From NCBI GenBank assembly GCA_030151135.1, contig JASLEQ010000040.1, positions 1-10,971 on the forward strand: a stretch of 10,971 nt of DNA. Direction: 5' to 3'. The notes under the pieces were generated by a model. The model saw nothing but the letters and a program-made list of their open reading frames with translations, had not been told where the DNA came from and did not search any database. Of the stretch, positions 7,322 through 10,971 are shown piece by piece (the first letter of the stretch is position 1; each line of letters begins with the position of its first letter). This stretch comes from Candidatus Sulfotelmatobacter sp. (GTDB taxonomy: Bacteria > Acidobacteriota > Terriglobia > Terriglobales > SbA1). A program made the translations under genes and the position numbers.

Positions 7322-7900
7322 CTAGGGAATCGTTGTCTGCACGATGTTCGATTTCCCGCTCTCATTCCCGGACGAATCGACCGCCGTCGTCGCGTAAAAA
7401 TAGGTCGTTTCATTCGCGGCCGATGAATCCGTGTAAGCGGTGGAAGAGTTCAGGCTCGGATTGATCTTCACCCAATACTGACCGTCCGCGCCCCGGTAGA
7501 CGTTGTACCCGACTACGTCATTCGTGGTCGATGCGTCCCAGCTGAGATCTACAACGTGATTTGGCGATGACTGGATGGCCACCGTGTACGACTGCTGGGC
7601 GGAACTGCCGTTACATGCCTTCGCTGAGACAGTAAACGTGAACGATGTCGCCTTGTTAGGCTTGCCATACAAAAGAAACGCGCCGGTATTCCCGGACGTT
7701 CGTGTCTTGACGCCCGCTGGCAGGCTTCCTGAAGTCACGCTCCACGTGATCGGCGCGCAGCCTCCCGCAGCCGTGACCAGTGCGGAATACGGATCATTGA
7801 GGATTCCATTCGGCAAGACTGGAGTTTGAATCTTGATGTTTGCGCCCATGCAAGGGACAGCTAGGGCTAGTAGGAGCAAGCGGGGGAAGGCTGGCTTCAT
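7322..7900 (-). CDS. secreted protein with Ig-like (He_PIG) and fibronectin type III domains
   Basis: The 192-residue product starts with a signal peptide (PAFPRLLLLALAVPCMGA, likely cut after residue 20). Residues about 24-112 look like a putative Ig domain of the He_PIG kind: LPNGILNDPYSALVTAAGG followed by ITWSVTSGSLPAGV, with Cys48 and Cys96 placed to form a disulphide. Residues about 113-192 are a fibronectin type III domain: VVDLSWDAS, VVGYNVYRG, TAYTDSS and YFYATTAVDSSGNES. Such domains bind partners or carbohydrate at the cell surface; no catalytic domain is attached, and the protein is unusually short for this architecture, so its role is unknown. The ATG at 7900 is the only start that keeps the signal peptide; GGAGG lies only one base upstream of it, which is unusually close. 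It is convergent with glnA and divergent from the permease. Confidence 0.85.
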   Translation of the reverse strand: MKPAFPRLLLLALAVPCMGANIKIQTPVLPNGILNDPYSALVTAAGGCAPITWSVTSGSLPAGVKTRTSGNTGAFLLYGKPNKATSFTFTVSAKACNGSSAQQSYTVAIQSSPNHVVDLSWDASTTNDVVGYNVYRGADGQYWVKINPSLNSSTAYTDSSAANETTYFYATTAVDSSGNESGKSNIVQTTIP

Positions 7901-8029
7901 TCCTCCATCTTCGCTTGCGTAGCGGCCTACCGCAAGGATCGCTAGTCTGCAAACCTTTGCGTATTCAGCCAGGAGAAAGGCCAGTCCTGGATTGGGATTC
8001 CGGCCATGCAGTCAACCGTGCTTCCACCC

Positions 8030-8063
8030 GTCGGGATTCGAAACTGGCCATTCGAATCACGAC
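8030..8063. repeat. 34-bp inverted repeat (13-8-13) centred in the divergent gap
   Basis: The left arm GTCGGGATTCGAA (8030-8042) and the right arm TTCGAATCACGAC (8051-8063) are reverse complements at 12 of 13 positions, around the spacer ACTGGCCA. The inner eight pairs are perfect. The centre is about 146 bases from the start of the leftward Fn3 gene and 144 bases from the rightward ATG at 8190, so it is well placed to be a shared operator. Its 13-8-13 layout equals that of lox-type recombination sites, but nothing else here suggests recombination. The rest of 7901-8189 holds no gene I can support. Confidence 0.45.
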
Positions 8064-8189
8064 AGAGTTCGTATGACCGGAGTTCGCGATCCACCACCAT
8101 CATGGTGACTCCAGATCTTCTTGCCGCGCGCTGGGACCCCGTCTTATTCAGTCACTTGCACGTTGACTCACCATTCATCCGCCCCTAAG

Positions 8190-8378
8190 ATGTCACTTCA
8201 GTTCACCGCCGCGTCAGAGGCTTCACGATTGCCCCAACCACGATCCTCCGAACCCGCATCGACCAAGTTGAAAGCTCCTGCTCCTCACATCTTTCGCGCC
8301 ATTGCCACCGACCTTCATTTCTGGATTCCCTTTGCCGTCTTGCTTGGCGGCCTTGCTCTCCTGGATAAACTTCGTTGA
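8190..8378 (+). CDS. small single-pass membrane protein, hypothetical
   Basis: The ORF encodes 62 residues: a polar, proline- and serine-rich N-terminal part (residues 2-33), then FRAIATDLHFWIPFAVLLGGLALLDKLR, whose residues 44-58 form one probable transmembrane helix ending in a positively charged tail. I do not recognise the family. Two things favour it: the hydrophobic segment is clean, and its TGA stop overlaps the TTG start of the permease by four bases (TTGA, 8375-8378), the usual arrangement for translational coupling. Against it: no Shine-Dalgarno sequence precedes the ATG at 8190, and the polar part is low-complexity. An upstream in-frame ATG at 8121 would give 85 residues with no better context. 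It could be an accessory subunit of the permease, but that is inference. Confidence 0.45.
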   Translation: MSLQFTAASEASRLPQPRSSEPASTKLKAPAPHIFRAIATDLHFWIPFAVLLGGLALLDKLR

Positions 8379-9691
8379 ACGTGAACCCGGTTCCGCTCGC
8401 TCACGATCCATCGTCCGATCTCGAAGTAGTTCACTCCCGCAGGCTTCGCAGTCTTCAGGCGCTTGGAATTTTCTGCGGTTTTGCCGCTGGAGCATGGCTC
8501 GGTGGTGCTGAGGCTCCCATTAAGCTGGTAAATCCCGACATCTCCCCAATCACAATTTCACTGGTAATGGTTTGCGGAGTCTTTCTCGCCCGCTGGAGCG
8601 TTCCTGCGTTCATTCGAGGGACCGCGCACCTGCGTGCCGACGTGCGCCAGGCTCCTCATTTGATCGTCTGGGCGATTCTCGCCGGATGCATGTGGGCCGT
8701 CGCCAACACTCTTACGATTTACGCAATCCGCAACGTCGGACTCAGCATCGCCTTTCCCTTGTGGAATACCAATAGCCTCCTCGGCATCTTCTGGGGATTT
8801 CTCCTCTTCAACGAACTCCACTACGCCGGGTGGAAACGCTGGCTCGGTGTGATCGGCGGAGCGCTCAGCATGTTCGCGGGTGCGACCCTTCTCGCGATTG
8901 CATCATCCCACCAGGCTGCGCCCGGTAAGGCAACCTTCGGAGTGCTCGCTGCTCTCGGCGCTGGCGTGCTCTGGGGCACCATGTATATCCCGTACCGCAA
9001 AGCCTACCTGACTGGGATGAGCCCGCTCTCCTTCATCACCTTCTTCACCATCGGCGAGTTCGTCACCATGCTGTTGCTCGCGCTCGGCTACCGCCGTCCA
9101 ACCCCTCTTTGGACCGAACTCACCAGCGCACGTCCGGTTCTTTTCTGGCTCATGCTCGGCGGTTTCGTTTGGGTTCTCGGAGATCTCTTCCAGCAATACG
9201 CGACGAAATACGTCGGCATTAGCCGAGGCATTCCGCTTTCGAATACCAATCAACTCTGGGGTCTCGCGTGGGGAATCCTCGTCTTCCATGAACTGCAAGG
9301 CGGAGGCCGTTCCGTCTACGCTCAAGTCGGCGGTGGATCGCTTCTGATGGCTGCCGGTGCCGTTGCAATTGCACTGTCGTCGGCAACCGAGAAAGAGCAT
9401 TCCTCATGGCGCGATGCTGCCCACCGGGAAGGCGAACGCTACGGAGTCGAACAGGAATATGTGCGCGCTGGTATGGAAGGCAAATCCTATGGAACGGCTT
9501 CCCACCCCAGATCGATCATCGATTGGTTTTTGATCCTCGGCACTACGGCGCTTTTCGCTGTTCTCGCGATGATGGCCCACCTACCTCACATAGCAATCAG
9601 CATGCGTTGGGCAATCGCTCTAACTGTCGCTATGCTCTGCCTCCTGGCGGCAGGAGGCGTCGCCCTATGGCGCACGACCCGTTTCCGATGA
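8375..9691 (+). CDS. GRP/DMT-superfamily sugar permease with C-terminal extension
   Basis: Drug/metabolite-superfamily permeases of the glucose/ribose porter (GRP) group import sugars through about ten transmembrane helices. The 438-residue product has that pattern in residues 28-340, with a clear internal duplication: PLWNTNSLLGIFWGFLLFNEL (128-148) and PLSNTNQLWGLAWGILVFHEL (287-307), each followed by a Gly-rich helix (IGGALSMFAGATLLAIASS; VGGGSLLMAAGAVAIALSS). GRP proteins are usually near 290 residues; this one adds a charged loop of about 45 residues (341-385, EKEHSSWRDAAHREGER) and two more hydrophobic helices at about 387-405 and 410-431. The TTG at 8375 gives the coupling overlap with the upstream ORF; the GTG at 8381 is an alternative. 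Substrate is unknown: no sugar-catabolic gene lies nearby, and a RhaT-like or other DMT role is possible. Confidence 0.85.
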   Translation: MNVNPVPLAHDPSSDLEVVHSRRLRSLQALGIFCGFAAGAWLGGAEAPIKLVNPDISPITISLVMVCGVFLARWSVPAFIRGTAHLRADVRQAPHLIVWAILAGCMWAVANTLTIYAIRNVGLSIAFPLWNTNSLLGIFWGFLLFNELHYAGWKRWLGVIGGALSMFAGATLLAIASSHQAAPGKATFGVLAALGAGVLWGTMYIPYRKAYLTGMSPLSFITFFTIGEFVTMLLLALGYRRPTPLWTELTSARPVLFWLMLGGFVWVLGDLFQQYATKYVGISRGIPLSNTNQLWGLAWGILVFHELQGGGRSVYAQVGGGSLLMAAGAVAIALSSATEKEHSSWRDAAHREGERYGVEQEYVRAGMEGKSYGTASHPRSIIDWFLILGTTALFAVLAMMAHLPHIAISMRWAIALTVAMLCLLAAGGVALWRTTRFR

Positions 9692-9781
9692 CCTTCGCCG
9701 GCCTGCTCCGTCAAAGCACACAACATCCCCCGGCAGCTGTTTCGGTCTGGAATTCACGTCTCAGATTTTGAAGGAGAAAGT

Positions 9782-10369
9782 ATGCAACGCAGATTTGCGG
9801 CTTTATGCTTTGCCTTCCTCACGCTCTCTGTTCTCGGCGCGACAGCCCAGGTGAATCCCTACAAAGAAGGCACCCCGGGTGTCACCGGATACAAAGCGGA
9901 AGTCATGGCGGAAGTGATGATTCAGGAAGATAAGCTGACTCGCCTCGCTGAAGCCATTCCAGCGGACAAATACTCCTGGCGCCCCGCCGATGACACCCGC
10001 TCGTTCGCCGAAGTCATGCTCCATATCAGCGCTGCCAACTACAATCTGTACAAGTTGGTAGGAACCCAGCCGCCGACCGGAATAGACGTTAAAAAACTTG
10101 AAAAGTCGACTACCGATAAAGCGAAAGTTGTAGAGACACTGAGAGATTCCTTCGCACACGCAAAGCAAGCGATCAAAGCCGTGCCCGACGCGGATCTCGA
10201 CAAGAGCATGGACTGGTTCGGCGGCAAGAATACTGAGCGAGGTGTCCTGCTATTTATCGTCCGCCACACCGCCGAACACCTGGGTCAGTCGATTGCTTAC
10301 GCGCGAATGATCGGCGTCGTTCCACCTTGGACGGAAGACGCACGTAAAAAGCAGCCCGAAAAGAAGTAG
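9782..10369 (+). CDS. secreted DinB-like (four-helix, metal-binding) protein
   Basis: The product has 195 residues. Residues 1-22 (MQRRFAALCFAFLTLSVLGATA) are a signal peptide with an ALA-type cut site, so the mature protein acts outside the cytoplasm. The rest is helical and matches the DinB/YfiT fold: a first helix EVMAEVMIQEDKLTRLAEAI, then RSFAEVMLHISAANYNL with His81, and RHTAEHLGQSIAYARMIGVVPP with His162 and His166. These three histidines are in the positions that bind a divalent metal in this superfamily. Family members include cytoplasmic thiol-dependent S-transferases, but exported forms are frequent in Acidobacteriota and have no assigned function that I know. AAGGAG five bases before the ATG makes the start secure. 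It follows the permease after 90 bases on the same strand and ends with a lysine-rich tail (ARKKQPEKK). Confidence 0.9.
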   Translation: MQRRFAALCFAFLTLSVLGATAQVNPYKEGTPGVTGYKAEVMAEVMIQEDKLTRLAEAIPADKYSWRPADDTRSFAEVMLHISAANYNLYKLVGTQPPTGIDVKKLEKSTTDKAKVVETLRDSFAHAKQAIKAVPDADLDKSMDWFGGKNTERGVLLFIVRHTAEHLGQSIAYARMIGVVPPWTEDARKKQPEKK

Positions 10370-10375
10370 TCGCGA

Positions 10376-10397
10376 GCGTTAGCCTCGCCCGTAACGC
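10376..10397. repeat. 6-bp inverted repeat after the DinB-like gene
   Basis: GCGTTA (10376-10381) and TAACGC (10392-10397) are perfect reverse complements with ten bases between them, starting seven bases past the stop codon. No T-run follows, so termination before the ABC gene is uncertain. Confidence 0.25.
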
Positions 10398-10436
10398 GAA
10401 GGCCGGTCCTCCCGTATGCTAGAGGCGAGAGTCCTC

Positions 10437-10971
10437 ATGGAACCAGCGCCTTCCATTTCTACACAATCCCTCACCCGAAAATTCGGTGACTTGATCGCCG
10501 TTGATAACGTCAACCTTCGCGTCGCGCCCGGGCAATTCTTCGGCTTCCTCGGACCCAATGGCGCAGGAAAATCCACAACCATCAAAATGCTCACCGGTTT
10601 GCTCGCACCAAGTTCCGGCAAAATCGAAATCCTCGGACTCGATCTCGAACAGCATCCGGTCGACGTCAAGCGCCAGATCGGCGTCGTTCCCGAAGGCATG
10701 GCTCTTTTCGGGCGACTGACCGGCGCTGAATTTCTGAGCTTCGCCGGACGCATGTACGGGCTCGACCGTCAGACCGCCGCACAACGTGCTGCTGAACTGC
10801 TCGAGTTTATGCAACTGGCGGACCAGCCCAGGAAATTAATCACGGATTACTCCCACGGGATGCAGAAAAAGCTTGCCATGGCCGCTGCCGTCATCCACGC
10901 TCCCAAAGTTCTGTTTCTCGACGAACCCTTCGAAGGTGTAGACGCCATCGCCGCCGGCACCTTGAAGTCCA
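10437..10971 (+). CDS. ABC transporter ATP-binding protein, ABC-2/CcmA type (3' end outside window)
   Basis: This is the nucleotide-binding subunit of a multidrug- or Na+-export-type ABC transporter, which hydrolyses ATP on the cytoplasmic face to drive a membrane partner. The visible 178 residues contain Walker A GPNGAGKST (39-47), the region LTGLLAPSSGKIEILG, the signature segment YSHGMQKKLAMA in place of LSGGQ, and Walker B VLFLDEPFEGVD with its catalytic Glu. In the Q-loop, VVPEGMALF has Glu where most families have Gln; both this and SHGMQ are normal for one subgroup of ABC-2 exporters. The ATG at 10437 is preceded by a weak GAGAG; an in-frame ATG at 10416 would add seven residues. The membrane subunit is expected just beyond the window edge. 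Substrate unknown. Confidence 0.92.
   Translation, partial: MEPAPSISTQSLTRKFGDLIAVDNVNLRVAPGQFFGFLGPNGAGKSTTIKMLTGLLAPSSGKIEILGLDLEQHPVDVKRQIGVVPEGMALFGRLTGAEFLSFAGRMYGLDRQTAAQRAAELLEFMQLADQPRKLITDYSHGMQKKLAMAAAVIHAPKVLFLDEPFEGVDAIAAGTLKS

Noticed and set aside
8006..8188. 60-codon frame ending one base before the ATG at 8190
   Set aside because: It has no Shine-Dalgarno, no recognisable domain, and contains the 34-bp inverted repeat; position alone is weak support.
10676..10710. Glu in place of Gln in the ABC Q-loop, and SHGMQ in place of LSGGQ, as possible inactivation
   Set aside because: Both variants are normal in the ABC-2/CcmA-type subgroup, and Walker A and B are intact.

Overview
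The window looks like ordinary chromosome of a member of the Acidobacteriota (Terriglobia-like). The reasons are a moderately high GC content, short secreted proteins of a type common in that phylum (the LPAGEY-type protein at 1719-2078 and the secreted DinB-like protein at 9782-10369), a secreted Ig/fibronectin-III protein, and prephenate dehydratase and glutamine synthetase sequences of the style seen there. The phylum call is inference from family resemblance, not a database result. I see no CRISPR array, tRNA or rRNA gene, insertion sequence, integrase or phage gene.

Layout. From 1 to 3577 everything reads leftward: the 5' two thirds of lon (cut by the window edge, start at 1414), a small secreted protein (1719-2078), a monofunctional prephenate dehydratase pheA (2205-3044) and a RimI-like GNAT acetyltransferase (3119-3577, possibly longer). 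A divergent gap follows. Rightward genes are a membrane-anchored protein of unknown function (3828-4487), a site-2-type membrane metalloprotease fused to two zinc ribbons (4570-5502) and a complete glutamine synthetase (5824-7254) closed by a textbook intrinsic terminator. A secreted Ig-like/Fn3 protein (7322-7900) points back leftward. A 289-base divergent gap holds a 34-bp inverted repeat at its centre. Beyond it are a 62-residue membrane ORF overlapping by 4 bases an enlarged GRP/DMT-type sugar permease (8375-9691), a secreted DinB-like protein, and the start of an ABC-2-type transporter ATPase that runs off the right edge.

How they work together. The genes are mostly independent housekeeping units: protein quality control (lon), phenylalanine synthesis (pheA), nitrogen assimilation (glutamine synthetase), intramembrane proteolysis and transport. 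The best regulatory signal is in front of lon: an inverted repeat matching 13 of 14 positions of the HAIR operator of the heat-shock repressor HspR, placed where transcription would start. Other sites worth checking are a perfect 7-7-7 inverted repeat upstream of the glutamine synthetase, a 13-8-13 inverted repeat upstream of the permease, and an intrinsic terminator whose stem includes the stop codon of the M50 protease. I found no clear new multi-gene system.
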